Shown: one piece after another, positions 44,341-53,287 of the stretch
How positions within the stretch are numbered: position 1 is the stretch's first letter
How the letters are laid out: each line of letters opens with the position of its first letter
From: Alphaproteobacteria bacterium
GTDB taxonomy: Bacteria > Pseudomonadota > Alphaproteobacteria > Ferrovibrionales > Ferrovibrionaceae
Direction: 5' to 3'
Assembly: GCA_018336035.1 (NCBI GenBank)
Contig: JAGXRD010000098.1
Span: 101,428 to 165,427, forward strand
DNA length: 64,000 bases
Program-made: the position numbers and the translations under genes
The notes under the pieces: generated by a model
The model's database searches: none
Told to the model about the DNA's origin: nothing
The model's input: only the letters and a program-made list of their open reading frames with translations

Positions 44341-44641
44341 GGCGAAAGCTGTGGCTTCGGGTCAGAGAGCCGCAGAATACCGCAAAATGCGGTTTCCGCA
44401 GGTAAAGAATCAGGAACATCGCGGAAAAGCGCGGTTTACCAAAACTTGCAGCGCGCTTATCGCGGTTCAGAATGCCGTTGTCGCGACCAGGATCGGGCTT
44501 GTGCCGTCTTATGAGGCAGTTGTATCGGCTTATAACGCCCTTATTCAGGGCTTATAGCATGCTTATTCCGTGAAACATCGCCCGTGAAACATCACGGCAC
44601 TCGCTTACCATCTGGGAAGCGGGTGCCGTAAAGGCAAGGGA
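44341..44641. other. 301-bp non-coding region with inverted and direct repeats
   Basis: Between hutU and the small membrane protein gene, both on the minus strand. It contains the hairpin ACCGCA-AAA-TGCGGT (44379-44393), an ATAA(C)GCCC...GGGCTTAT imperfect inverted repeat near 44532-44556, a 12-bp direct repeat CCGTGAAACATC (44568-44579 and 44582-44593), and the probable hutU terminator (44594-44629). The promoter of the small gene should be here; TATAAG boxes occur on the minus strand but no convincing -35 accompanies them. Confidence 0.55.
44594..44629 (-). terminator. Probable hutU transcription terminator
   Basis: A 13-bp inverted repeat with one mismatch (ACGGCAC-T-CGCTT against AAGCG-G-GTGCCGT) with a 10-base loop begins 12 bases past the hutU stop. 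In the minus-strand transcript the single odd pair is C-A. It is followed by GATGTTTC rather than a clean T-run, so termination may be partial or factor-assisted. The adjacent CCGTGA-N4-TCACGG repeat could form an alternative hairpin. Confidence 0.55.
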
Positions 44642-46315
44642 TCATCTGCCGAGGAACGGTAGGTTGAGTCCCTGCTCCTGGGCGCATTTGACGGCGATGT
44701 CATAACCCGCATCGGCATGACGCATCACGCCGGTGCCGGGATCGTTCCACAGCACGCGCTCCAGCCGCTTGGCTGCGGCCGGCGTGCCGTCGGCGACGAT
44801 CACCACGCCGGCATGCTGGGAGAAGCCCATGCCGACGCCGCCGCCATGATGCAGCGACACCCAGGTGGCGCCTGAAGCGGTGTTCAGCAGCGCGTTCAGC
44901 AGCGGCCAGTCGGAGACGGCATCTGAGCCGTCCTTCATCGCCTCGGTTTCGCGATTGGGGCTGGCGACGGAACCTGAATCGAGATGATCGCGACCGATCA
45001 CAATAGGGGCCTTCAGCTCGCCCTTCGCCACCATCTCGTTGAAGGCGAGGCCGAGGCGATGGCGTTGCCCCAGGCCGACCCAGCAGATACGCGCCGGCAG
45101 GCCCTGGAACTTGATGCGCTCACGCGCCATGTCGAGCCAGGTGTGCAGATGCGGATCGTCGGGGATCAGCTCCTTCACCTTGGCATCGGTCTTGTAGATA
45201 TCCTCGGGATCTCCGGACAGCGCCACCCAGCGGAACGGCCCGACGCCGCGGCAGAACAGCGGCCGGATATAGGCCGGTACGAAGCCGGGGAAATCGAAGG
45301 CCTCGGTGACACCGACTTCCTTGGCCATCTGGCGGATATTGTTGCCGTAGTCGAAGGTGGGGATGCCCATCTTCTGGAAGGCCAGCATCGCGCGCACATG
45401 CGCCGCCATCGACTCCTTGGCGGCCCTGACCACGCCCTGCGGATCAGCCTCGCGCGCCTTCTCCCATTTCTCCAGCGTCCAGCCGGCCGGCAGATAACCG
45501 TTGAGCGGGTCATGCGCGCTGGTCTGGTCGGTGACGGCATCGGGGCGGATACCGCGCTTCACCATCTCGGGCAGGATTTCGGCGGCATTGCCCAGCAAAC
45601 CGACCGAGATCGCCTTGCCGACTTTCTTCGCGTCTTCCAGCATCGCCAGCGCCTGGTCGAGCGTATCGGCCTTCATATCGACATATCCGGTGCGCAGCCG
45701 CATCTCGATGCGCGACGGCTGGCATTCGATGGCGATCATCGACGCGCCGGCCATGGTGGCGGCCAGTGCCTGCGCGCCACCCATGCCGCCGAGGCCGGCG
45801 GTGAGAATCCAGCGGCCCTTCAGGTTGCCGCCGTAATGCTGGCGGCCCATTTCGACGAAGGTTTCGTAGGTGCCCTGCACGATGCCCTGGCTGCCGATAT
45901 AGATCCACGAGCCGGCCGTCATTTGGCCGTACATCATCAGGCCCTTGCGGTCGAGTTCATGAAAATGGTCCCAGGTCGCCCATTCCGGCACCAGGTTGGA
46001 ATTGGCGATCAGCACGCGCGGCGCATCCTCATGGGTGCGAAACACGCCTACCGGCTTGCCCGACTGCACCAGCAGGGTTTCGTCGGGTTTCAGCGTCGTC
46101 AGCGTCTTCTGGATCTGGTCGAAACTCTGCCAGTTGCGCGCCGCCCGGCCGATGCCGCCATAGACCACCAGTTCTTCCGGCTTCTCGGCCACATCGGGAT
46201 CTAGGTTGTTGCGCATCATCCGGTAGGCCGCCTCGATCTGCCAGTTGCCGGTATGCAGGTCGCTGCCATGCGGGCTGCGAATGACGCGGGTATTGTCGCG
46301 GCGGTTGTTTGACAT
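44642..46315 (-). CDS. hutU: Urocanate hydratase
   Basis: 557 aa, full length. Second step of histidine degradation: hydrates urocanate to imidazolone propionate with NAD as an electrophile. [10 protein letters not shown], the NAD-binding [20 protein letters not shown], and [13 protein letters not shown] with the conserved catalytic Cys are intact; YIRPLFCRG is also diagnostic. Twelve bases downstream of hutC. hutH, hutI and the HutG-type genes are not adjacent on either side. Confidence 0.96.
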   Translation of the reverse strand: MSNNRRDNTRVIRSPHGSDLHTGNWQIEAAYRMMRNNLDPDVAEKPEELVVYGGIGRAARNWQSFDQIQKTLTTLKPDETLLVQSGKPVGVFRTHEDAPRVLIANSNLVPEWATWDHFHELDRKGLMMYGQMTAGSWIYIGSQGIVQGTYETFVEMGRQHYGGNLKGRWILTAGLGGMGGAQALAATMAGASMIAIECQPSRIEMRLRTGYVDMKADTLDQALAMLEDAKKVGKAISVGLLGNAAEILPEMVKRGIRPDAVTDQTSAHDPLNGYLPAGWTLEKWEKAREADPQGVVRAAKESMAAHVRAMLAFQKMGIPTFDYGNNIRQMAKEVGVTEAFDFPGFVPAYIRPLFCRGVGPFRWVALSGDPEDIYKTDAKVKELIPDDPHLHTWLDMARERIKFQGLPARICWVGLGQRHRLGLAFNEMVAKGELKAPIVIGRDHLDSGSVASPNRETEAMKDGSDAVSDWPLLNALLNTASGATWVSLHHGGGVGMGFSQHAGVVIVADGTPAAAKRLERVLWNDPGTGVMRHADAGYDIAVKCAQEQGLNLPFLGR

Positions 46316-46327
46316 GGTGGGCCTCGT

Positions 46328-47092
46328 TCAGAGATAGCTGCGCTTCGACGTGCCGTCGGCGCGGTAGGAAAAACGGGTGGTGAAGCGGTGGGCATGGCCG
46401 GGATACCAGAGCACGGCTGCCGACACGGTCTGGCTGCCGGCCCAGGTGCGGCGCCGCAGGCGCAGGCAGGGTTCGCTGGCGGTGATCTTCAGCAGTTTGC
46501 GGATGCGCGCATCCGCCATCGCGGCCTCGACGATATGCTCCACTTCCGTGGCGGGAGCGGATTTCATCAGGAATTCGTTCGGCGTCTGCGCGGTAAAATC
46601 GGCCTCCAGATAGCCGGGTGCGGTGGCCGGATTGACGTAACGGTCTTCCACCTGCAGCGGGATGCCATCGGCCATATGCACCAGCACGGAATGATAGATG
46701 CCGGCCTGCGGATTGAGACCGAGTTCGCGAGCCAGATCGACGGTGGCGCGCTCGGCCTGCAGTAGCTCGACGCGGGCGGTGTGGCGCTGGCCGCGCTCGG
46801 CGATTTCCTCGGCGATATTGCGCAGTTCGACCAGATTGAAGATCGGGCGTTTCTCGGCCACGAAGGTGCCGGTGCCCTGCACGCGGACGACCAGGCCTTC
46901 ATGGGTCAGTTCGCGCAGCGCCCGGTTCACGGTCATGCGGCTGACTTTGAGCTGTTTGACCAGGGCGCTTTCCGACGGCACCTGATCGCCAGCGCGCCAG
47001 TCACCCGCCTCGATATGCTTGACGATGAATTCCTTGACGCGGCGATAGCGCGGCGTAGGTCCATTCTGCGAGGCGGCGGCTGGCCCGGGCAT
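46328..47092 (-). CDS. hutC: Histidine utilisation repressor, GntR/HutC family
   Basis: 254 aa. N-terminal GntR winged helix (about 14-80: YRRVKEFIVKHIEAGDW, SESALVKQLKVSRMTVNRAL) and C-terminal UTRA ligand domain that binds urocanate in HutC. ATG at 47092 is selected; the open frame upstream crosses the predicted promoter and operator. The palindrome in its own promoter indicates autoregulation and control of hutU through the same transcript. Confidence 0.9.
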   Translation of the reverse strand: MPGPAAASQNGPTPRYRRVKEFIVKHIEAGDWRAGDQVPSESALVKQLKVSRMTVNRALRELTHEGLVVRVQGTGTFVAEKRPIFNLVELRNIAEEIAERGQRHTARVELLQAERATVDLARELGLNPQAGIYHSVLVHMADGIPLQVEDRYVNPATAPGYLEADFTAQTPNEFLMKSAPATEVEHIVEAAMADARIRKLLKITASEPCLRLRRRTWAGSQTVSAAVLWYPGHAHRFTTRFSYRADGTSKRSYL

Positions 47093-47132
47093 CGGTTTTC
47101 CCTGTTGTCTGGCCCTGTCTCTTCCGCCGGTC

Positions 47133-47162
47133 AGTATAGGTTTAATTGTATATACAAGTCCA
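47133..47162 (-). promoter_or_regulatory. hutC-hutU promoter with HutC-like operator
   Basis: Minus-strand -35 TGGACT (47157-47162), 18-base spacer, -10 TATACT (47133-47138). Inside the spacer is the perfect 12-bp palindrome TTGTATATACAA (47146-47157), very close to the TTGTATGTACAA core reported for HutC sites. Binding would block polymerase; urocanate should relieve it. Confidence 0.75.
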
Positions 47163-47292
47163 GTTGGCGCCGCCGTCCTGCGGTTATGGGAAATATATGC
47201 AGGCACCTTGGGGTACAGTTCTCGCCTGCCCAGGCGAAACCGTGTAAAACCGCGCCTGCGCGGGGTGGCGCGTTGGGGAACATGGGGCAATC

Positions 47293-48210
47293 GTGAGTGT
47301 CGCAGCAGGCGATGTGACGCCCGGTGTCGCGCGGGGCGGCAGTCGGGTCGTCGTGGTGACCGTGACGCATTTCAGCGAGGGGGTGATTGGCGAGTGTCTT
47401 GCCCATCTGCCGCCTGGCTTGCCCGTCATCGTGACGGACAATGCGAGCCGTGACAGGACCCGCGCCATCATCGAAGCGAGCCCGCAGACCACGCTGATCG
47501 GCAACGATATCGGCCGCGGTTTCGGCAATGCGGCAAATCAGGGACTCCAGCGCGCGCTGACGGACGACTGCGATTTCGTGCTGCTGGTCAACCCGGATGC
47601 CAAACTGCGGTCGGACTGCCTGGACCGGCTGCTGGCCGCGGCCGAACGCTACCCTGAGGCCGGTGTGCTGGCACCCGTTCTGCGGACCCCGGCCGGCACG
47701 TGGGAAGTGTCGCATGACGTCGACATGTTCCGCCGCGCCGAGATGGCCTCGCGGCGCGCAGATCCGGAGCCGGAAGGCGATATCTGTGCCGGTTATGTGT
47801 CCGGTGCCGCCATGCTGGTGCGCCGTGCTGCGCTGGAGGCCGTGCAAGGCTTCGATCCGGCGATCTTCCTGTATTATGAGGATGATGATTTCTGCATCCG
47901 CATGCGGCGTGCCGGCTGGCAGCTGATCCGTGTGGCCGATGCCGTCACCGATCATGTCGGCGGCGGCTCGATCCGGCGCAGCTGGGACAAGCACTGGGAA
48001 AAGTTCTGGCATATGGCCTGGTCGCGGCTTTATATCGAGCAGAAATATAAGGGGCGGGCAGCCATGTGGCGCATCGCCCTGCCGGCGCTGCTGCGGTTCG
48101 GCGTGAAAGCGCCGCTCTATCTGCTAACCGACTTTCGCAATAAGGGTCTGCGCGATGCCGGCCGGTTCTGCGGCACGCTGGCTTATCTGGTGGGGATGAA
48201 ATCGCGATGA
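47293..48210 (+). CDS. GT2 family glycosyltransferase
   Basis: 305 aa, GT-A fold. VVTVTHFSEG (21-30), nucleotide-binding TDNASRD, GFGNAANQGL, VNPDAKL (DxD-like) and YYEDDDFCIRMRRAGW (general-base region) match rhamnosyltransferase-like GT2 enzymes. The start is GTG at 47293. It overlaps rfbF by 4 bases, so it probably transfers the CDP-linked sugar produced by the next genes. Confidence 0.87.
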   Translation: MSVAAGDVTPGVARGGSRVVVVTVTHFSEGVIGECLAHLPPGLPVIVTDNASRDRTRAIIEASPQTTLIGNDIGRGFGNAANQGLQRALTDDCDFVLLVNPDAKLRSDCLDRLLAAAERYPEAGVLAPVLRTPAGTWEVSHDVDMFRRAEMASRRADPEPEGDICAGYVSGAAMLVRRAALEAVQGFDPAIFLYYEDDDFCIRMRRAGWQLIRVADAVTDHVGGGSIRRSWDKHWEKFWHMAWSRLYIEQKYKGRAAMWRIALPALLRFGVKAPLYLLTDFRNKGLRDAGRFCGTLAYLVGMKSR

Positions 48211-48980
48211 AGGCTGTCATCTTGGCGGGCGGATACGGCACTCGCATCACAGAGGAAAGCGTGCTGCGGCCCAAGCCGATGGTGGAAATCGGCGGCCGGC
48301 CGATCCTGTGGCATATCATGAAAATCTATGCCGCCCATGGCATCACCGATTTCATCGTCTGCCTCGGCTACAAGGGTTATGTGATCAAGGAATATTTCGC
48401 CAATTACGTGCTGCATGCCGCCGATGTCACCATCGATCTGGCGCAGAACAGGCTGGAATATCTGAGCGGCGCCCCCGAACCCTGGAAGGTGACGCTGGTG
48501 GAAACCGGCGAAGCGACCGAAACCGGCGGCCGGCTGAAGCGGGTGGCGCGCTGGCTGCAGGACGACGACACCTTCTGCATGACCTATGGCGATGGCGTGT
48601 CCGATATCGACATCACTGCTTCGCTGGCCTTCCACCGCAAGCACGGCAAGCTCGCCACCATGGCCGCCGTCACACCACCGGGCCGTTTCGGCGCGCTGAC
48701 CATGGAAGGCGATAGCGTGACCGGCTTCCGGGAAAAACCGCGCGGCGACGGCGGGCTGATCAATGGCGGTTTCTTCGTCCTGTCGCGCCAGGTGCTGGAC
48801 TATGTGACCGACGACAAGACCGTCTGGGAACGGGCGCCGCTGGAAAAGCTGGCGACCGAAGGCCAGCTGGAGGCCTTCCGGCATGATGGCTTCTGGCAGC
48901 CGATGGATACAGTGCGCGAACGCATGGTGCTGGAATCTCTGTGGAACGGCGGTAAGGCACCCTGGAAGGTCTGGGCCTGA
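48207..48980 (+). CDS. rfbF: Glucose-1-phosphate cytidylyltransferase
   Basis: 257 aa. Makes CDP-glucose from CTP and glucose-1-phosphate. ILAGGYGTRITEES (5-18), RPKPMVEIGGRPILWHIM and TYGDGVSDID are the RfbF blocks; INGGFFVL and WQPMDTVRE complete the site. The full length fits the hexameric family. First committed step of a CDP-6-deoxysugar route; overlaps the GT2 gene and is 3 bases from rfbG. Confidence 0.94.
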   Translation: MKAVILAGGYGTRITEESVLRPKPMVEIGGRPILWHIMKIYAAHGITDFIVCLGYKGYVIKEYFANYVLHAADVTIDLAQNRLEYLSGAPEPWKVTLVETGEATETGGRLKRVARWLQDDDTFCMTYGDGVSDIDITASLAFHRKHGKLATMAAVTPPGRFGALTMEGDSVTGFREKPRGDGGLINGGFFVLSRQVLDYVTDDKTVWERAPLEKLATEGQLEAFRHDGFWQPMDTVRERMVLESLWNGGKAPWKVWA

Positions 48981-48983
48981 GAC

Positions 48984-50048
48984 ATGGGCGTCGGCATTGA
49001 TTCTTGGCGTGACTTCTGGCGTGGCCGTCGCGTTCTGCTGACCGGCCATACCGGTTTCAAGGGCGCCTGGGCCGCGCGCTGGCTGCATCGCCTTGGCGCC
49101 GAGGTGCATGGTTTCGCGTTGCCGCCGGACAACGCGCCCAGCCTGCATGCCCTGCTGAAAACCACGCTGGCGGGCGAGACGCTGGCCGATCTGCGTGACG
49201 CCGATGCGGTGAGCGCGACGCTGGCCGCGGCAAAGCCGGAGATCATCCTGCATTTCGCCGCCCAGGCCCTGGTGCCGGCCAGCTATCGTGATCCGGTCGG
49301 CACCTGGACCAGCAATGTGCTGGGCACCATCCATCTGCTGGAAGCGATGCGCCGTCACTCCCAGTCGCTGACGGCCGTGATCGTCACCACCGATAAGGTC
49401 TATGCCAATAACGAAAGCGGCGCGGCTTTCCCGGAAAGTGCGCCGCTTGGCGGTGATGATCCCTATTCGGCGTCGAAGGCGGCTACCGAGATTGCCGTCC
49501 ACAGCTGGGTGAAGAGCTTCTTCGCCGGCCGCCACCGGGTCGGCACCGCGCGGGCCGGCAATGTGATCGGCGGCGGCGACTGGTCGGCCGACCGGCTCAT
49601 CCCTGATATCGTGCGTGCCGCGCAGCAGCAGGACAGCGTGGTCCTGCGCCGGCCGGAGGCAACGCGACCCTGGCAGCATGTGCTCGACCCCGTTCACGGC
49701 TATCTGCGCTATGCCGAGGCACTGCACGTGCAGAAACCCGGCCTGCCGACCAGCCTGAATTTCGGTCCGCTGGAGGATCAGCGTATCACGGTCGGCACCA
49801 TCGCCACCGACCTCACAAAGGCCTTCGGTGCGCCGGCCTGGCGGCATGAGCCGCAGCAGGGGATCGGCGAGAAAGGCGTGCTGGCGCTGGATGCGCGTCT
49901 CGCGGCGCAGAGCTTAAGCTGGCAGCCGCGCTTCACCACGCAGGTCGCGCTGGATGTCACCGTGGCATGGTATCGTGACTGGATGGCGGGCGCGGATGCC
50001 GCCGTGCTGACCGACCGGCAGATTGCCGATTTCGAGGATGGGTTATGA
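48984..50048 (+). CDS. rfbG: CDP-glucose 4,6-dehydratase
   Basis: 354 aa, extended SDR. LLTGHTGFKGAWAARWL (18-34) is the RfbG form of the NAD loop; VTTDKVYAN and YSASKAATE give the catalytic Thr-Asp-Lys and Tyr-Lys set. Converts CDP-glucose to CDP-4-keto-6-deoxyglucose. Overlaps the C-methyltransferase by 4 bases. No rfbH (3-dehydrase) is present, so the route does not continue to abequose or tyvelose. Confidence 0.93.
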   Translation: MGVGIDSWRDFWRGRRVLLTGHTGFKGAWAARWLHRLGAEVHGFALPPDNAPSLHALLKTTLAGETLADLRDADAVSATLAAAKPEIILHFAAQALVPASYRDPVGTWTSNVLGTIHLLEAMRRHSQSLTAVIVTTDKVYANNESGAAFPESAPLGGDDPYSASKAATEIAVHSWVKSFFAGRHRVGTARAGNVIGGGDWSADRLIPDIVRAAQQQDSVVLRRPEATRPWQHVLDPVHGYLRYAEALHVQKPGLPTSLNFGPLEDQRITVGTIATDLTKAFGAPAWRHEPQQGIGEKGVLALDARLAAQSLSWQPRFTTQVALDVTVAWYRDWMAGADAAVLTDRQIADFEDGL

Positions 50049-51268
50049 GTGACTGCCGCTTTTGTCATAAGCCGCTGACGCGCAGTTTTGTCGATCTCGG
50101 CCTGCAGCCGCTGGCCAATTCCTATGTGCCGATGGCAAAGGCCGGCCAGCCGGAACCGCGCTATCCGCTGCATGCCCGCGTCTGCGACAGTTGCCTGCTG
50201 GTGCAGGTGGATCATGACGTGCCGGCGGAAGCGATCTTTTCCGACTATGCGTATTTCTCGTCCTATGCCACCAGCTGGGTCGAGCATGCCAGGCGCTATG
50301 CGGGCGCGATGACCGAGCGGTTCGGACTCGGACCGCAGTCGCTGGTGGTCGAAGTCGCCAGCAATGATGGCTATCTGCTGCAGCATTTCAAAACAGCCGG
50401 CATCGGTGTGCTGGGCGTCGAGCCCGCCGCCAATGTCGCGGCCGTCGCCGAGCAGAAGGGCATCCCTTCCGAAGTGGCGTTCTTCAACCGCGAGACGGCA
50501 CAGCGGCTCCTGGCCGCCGGCAAGGCCGCTGATCTGATGGCAGCCAACAATGTGATGGCGCATGTGCCGGAGCTGAACCAGTTCGTTTCCGGCTTTGCCG
50601 TGCTGCTGAAACCGCAGGGCGTGCTGACGGTGGAATTCCCGCATCTGCTGAACCTGATCGAACAGGTGCAGTTCGATACGATCTATCACGAGCATTATTC
50701 CTACCTGTCGCTGCTGGCGGCCGAGAAGATTTTTGCCGCCCATGGCCTGCGTGTCTTCGATGTCGAAGAACTGCCGACCCATGGCGGTTCGCTGCGGCTC
50801 TATGTCTGCCATCGCGGCGCTGATCACACCGACACTGTCGGGCTGGCGCGGCTGCGCAAGAAGGAAGCGGCGGCCGGGCTCGACAGGCTGGCGGCCTATG
50901 GCGATTTCGCGCCGCGCGTGGCCGCGGTACGCGATGAACTGCGCGGCTTCCTGGCAGCCGCCAAAACCGACGGCAAGACGGTCTGCGCCTATGGCGCCGC
51001 CGCCAAGGGCAATACGCTGCTGAACTACTGCGGCATCACGGCGCAGGATATCGTCGCGGTCTACGACAAGAATCCGCACAAGCAGCAGCATCTGCTGCCG
51101 GGTTCGCAGATTCCGGTCCGTGCGCCGGACGCCATTGCCGAAGATCGCCCGGATTATCTGCTGATCCTGCCGTGGAATCTGAAGGCCGAAGTGGCAGCCG
51201 AACAGGCGCAGATCAGGGGCTGGAACGGGCATTTCGTGATCGCCATTCCGCAGTTGCAGATTTTCTGA
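50045..51268 (+). CDS. Sugar C-methyltransferase (NovU/TylC3/TcaB9 family)
   Basis: 407 aa in three parts: zinc-binding head with Cys4/Cys7/Cys47/Cys50, SAM domain with VVEVASNDGYLL (101-112), and a C-terminal Rossmann-like part (YGAAAKGNTLLNY). The catalytic YHEH motif is at 214-217, aligning with Tyr/Glu/His residues implicated in TcaB9. Family members add a methyl to a ring carbon next to the 4-keto group. Its likely substrate is the CDP-4-keto-6-deoxyhexose from RfbG after epimerisation. Confidence 0.87.
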   Translation: MSDCRFCHKPLTRSFVDLGLQPLANSYVPMAKAGQPEPRYPLHARVCDSCLLVQVDHDVPAEAIFSDYAYFSSYATSWVEHARRYAGAMTERFGLGPQSLVVEVASNDGYLLQHFKTAGIGVLGVEPAANVAAVAEQKGIPSEVAFFNRETAQRLLAAGKAADLMAANNVMAHVPELNQFVSGFAVLLKPQGVLTVEFPHLLNLIEQVQFDTIYHEHYSYLSLLAAEKIFAAHGLRVFDVEELPTHGGSLRLYVCHRGADHTDTVGLARLRKKEAAAGLDRLAAYGDFAPRVAAVRDELRGFLAAAKTDGKTVCAYGAAAKGNTLLNYCGITAQDIVAVYDKNPHKQQHLLPGSQIPVRAPDAIAEDRPDYLLILPWNLKAEVAAEQAQIRGWNGHFVIAIPQLQIF

Positions 51269-51270
51269 CC

Positions 51271-51801
51271 ATGCAGATCGCGGCGACCGGCATCGCGGGA
51301 GTGTTCACGGTCGAGACCGCGCCAAGCCGTGACGCGCGCGGCTATTTCCATCGCCTGCACGATACCGAGCTTTTCAAAGCGGTCGGCATCGATTTCGTGC
51401 CGCGCCAGGGCGGGCTGAGTCATAATGTGAAACGCGGCACCCTGCGCGGCCTGCATTTCCAGATGGCGCCGGTGCGCCAGGCCAAGCTGGTACGCTGCCT
51501 GCGCGGCGCGATCTTCGATGTCGTCGTCGATATCCGGCCAGGCTCGGCCACGCGCGGGCGCTGGATCTCTGTCGAGCTGAGCGCCGACAATCATCGCGCG
51601 CTCTTTGTGCCCGACGGTTTCGCGCATGGCTTCCTGACCCTGAGCGACGAAACGGATGTGCTCTACGAGCTGAGCGAAGGCGAGCAGCCGGGCTGCGCCG
51701 GCGGATTGCGCTGGAACGATCCGGCGCTCGGCATTGCCTGGCCGTTTGCGCCTCTCGTGATCAATGACCGCGACGCGGCCTGGCCGGATTTCACATCATG
51801 A
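51271..51801 (+). CDS. RmlC-like NDP-4-keto-6-deoxyhexose epimerase with altered active site
   Basis: 176 aa cupin. It aligns to E. coli RmlC without gaps through the core: His62 in LRGLHFQ and Lys72 are kept, but the catalytic acid position 138 (second Tyr of the YY pair) is Glu138, preceded by Gly137. Loss of that Tyr is expected to change which positions are epimerised. ATG at 51271 follows the methyltransferase stop by 2 bases. Within a CDP-sugar cassette, epimerisation at C3 and/or C5 before reduction is likely. Confidence 0.83.
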   Translation: MQIAATGIAGVFTVETAPSRDARGYFHRLHDTELFKAVGIDFVPRQGGLSHNVKRGTLRGLHFQMAPVRQAKLVRCLRGAIFDVVVDIRPGSATRGRWISVELSADNHRALFVPDGFAHGFLTLSDETDVLYELSEGEQPGCAGGLRWNDPALGIAWPFAPLVINDRDAAWPDFTS

Positions 51802-52376
51802 GTGGCTGGCGTCGACTGCGGGAAAAGCTGGGCCTGCGCAAAGCCGGGGAGAGCTGGCCTGCACATGTCAGTGTCGGGCGCCATACCTATGGCCTGTCGA
51901 AGCGCAATTTCGTGCAGCCGCATGCCTCGGCGGCGATCTCCGTCGGCGCCTTCTGCTCCATCGGGCCGGAGGTGATGATTTTCGGCCGCGCCGATCATCC
52001 GACCCAGCTGGTCTCGACCTACCCCTTCCGCACCAAGCTGCTGCATCCCGAAGCCGGCAATGCCGACGCTGTGACAAAAGGTCCGGTGCGGATCGGTCAT
52101 GACGTGTGGATCGGGGCGCGCGCCATCATTCTCTCCGGCGTCACGATTGGTGACGGTGCCATCGTTGCGGCTGGTGCGGTGGTGGCCCGCGATGTGCCTG
52201 CCTACGGCATCGTCGCGGGCAATCCGGCAAAGTTGATCAAGCATCGTTTTGCGCCGGACATCGTGACGGCGCTGCTGGAGATCCGCTGGTGGGACTGGCC
52301 GGAGGACAAAATCCGCGCCTGCGAGGCCGAATTCTATGGCCCGATCGAGGCCTTCATTGCCAAGGCGCGTAGCTAG
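51798..52376 (+). CDS. Hexapeptide-repeat (CatB-like) acetyltransferase
   Basis: 192 aa. Left-handed beta-helix: [26 protein letters not shown] contains the family HP/His region, and [35 protein letters not shown] forms the coils, ending in the acetyl-CoA loop GNPAKLIK. Such enzymes O- or N-acetylate sugars. Overlaps the epimerase by 4 bases and is last in the plus-strand operon; its end overlaps the end of the convergent reductase gene by 4 bases. Confidence 0.87.
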   Translation: MSGWRRLREKLGLRKAGESWPAHVSVGRHTYGLSKRNFVQPHASAAISVGAFCSIGPEVMIFGRADHPTQLVSTYPFRTKLLHPEAGNADAVTKGPVRIGHDVWIGARAIILSGVTIGDGAIVAAGAVVARDVPAYGIVAGNPAKLIKHRFAPDIVTALLEIRWWDWPEDKIRACEAEFYGPIEAFIAKARS

Positions 52377-53245
52377 GCGCCCAGACTTTCGCGCAGGAAA
52401 TCTTCCAGCTTGCATTGCGGCTGCCAGCCCGGCGGCGGCGTACCGCCTTTCCAGGTCTGCATGACCTCGCCGTCACGATAGGCGCGTGCGCCCCAGTTGG
52501 CTTGCAGCTTTTCGCCGCCATTCGCGATGATCAGGTCGGCCAGCGCGCGGATGCTCAGCGGCCGGCGCGAGGACAGCACGTAATGCGCCGGATGGGCGGC
52601 GCCGCCATGCAGGGCGCGCGCCGCCGCTGCAAGACCCGACACGGCATCGTCGATATGCAGCAGGTCGATTTCCTGCTCGCCGGGGCTGAGATCGATCGGC
52701 GTGCCGGTTTTCGCCGCCTGGATCAGTTGCGCCAGCAGCTTGTTGCGGGTGTCGCCCGGTCCGTAGGTGTCGTAGAGCAGCACGCTGGCCGCGGGGAGTC
52801 CGGCGCGGCGGTCGAAATAGACCAGCAGGTCCTCGAAGGCCTGCTTGCTGGCGGCATAGAGCGAGGCCGGCAGATAGGCGCCGCGGCTATTTAGCTGCGA
52901 CGCCGTGCCGGTATTGACGAAGGCCCTGCAGCCGCTACGAGCCGCCGCATCGGCGAACTGCGCGGCGAAGCCGAGATTGGCGGCGATCAGTGCCGGGATG
53001 GCATCGCTCGCCGTGTCATGCGCATAGCGCGTGGCGAGATGGAAACAGGTCTGCGGTCGCAGATCCTGCAGCAGCGGCCCCAGGGTCTGCCCGTCTGTGA
53101 TGCGATGCACCGTGGCGGCGCCCGCCAGCGCCGCGGCATCGGAGTCCGGGCGGGCCAGCACATGCACGGTCTCGCCGGCCTCCGCCAGCTGTCGCACCAG
53201 ATGCCGGCCAATGAAGCCGGTGCCGCCGGATACCACGATGGTCAT
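52373..53245 (-). CDS. NAD-dependent epimerase/reductase, RfbJ/NovS-like
   Basis: 290 aa, extended [15 protein letters not shown] (6-17), NTGTASQ around Thr114, and Tyr130/Lys134 in [14 protein letters not shown] is also typical. Short for an epimerase and similar in length to 4-keto-sugar reductases such as the CDP-abequose synthase type, so reduction of the C-methylated 4-keto sugar is the best guess. It is convergent with, rather than part of, the rfbFG operon, yet its neighbours on the other side are unrelated amidase genes. Confidence 0.8.
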   Translation of the reverse strand: MTIVVSGGTGFIGRHLVRQLAEAGETVHVLARPDSDAAALAGAATVHRITDGQTLGPLLQDLRPQTCFHLATRYAHDTASDAIPALIAANLGFAAQFADAAARSGCRAFVNTGTASQLNSRGAYLPASLYAASKQAFEDLLVYFDRRAGLPAASVLLYDTYGPGDTRNKLLAQLIQAAKTGTPIDLSPGEQEIDLLHIDDAVSGLAAAARALHGGAAHPAHYVLSSRRPLSIRALADLIIANGGEKLQANWGARAYRDGEVMQTWKGGTPPPGWQPQCKLEDFLRESLGA

Positions 53246-53287
53246 GGCGGATGCTTAGCCGGTTTTCCGGAAGCTGGGAAGCGCTGA

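Noticed and set aside
48183..49847. A 554-codon minus-strand open frame
   Set aside because: Opposite rfbF and rfbG, both fully recognisable; the frame has no motifs and is low in complexity.
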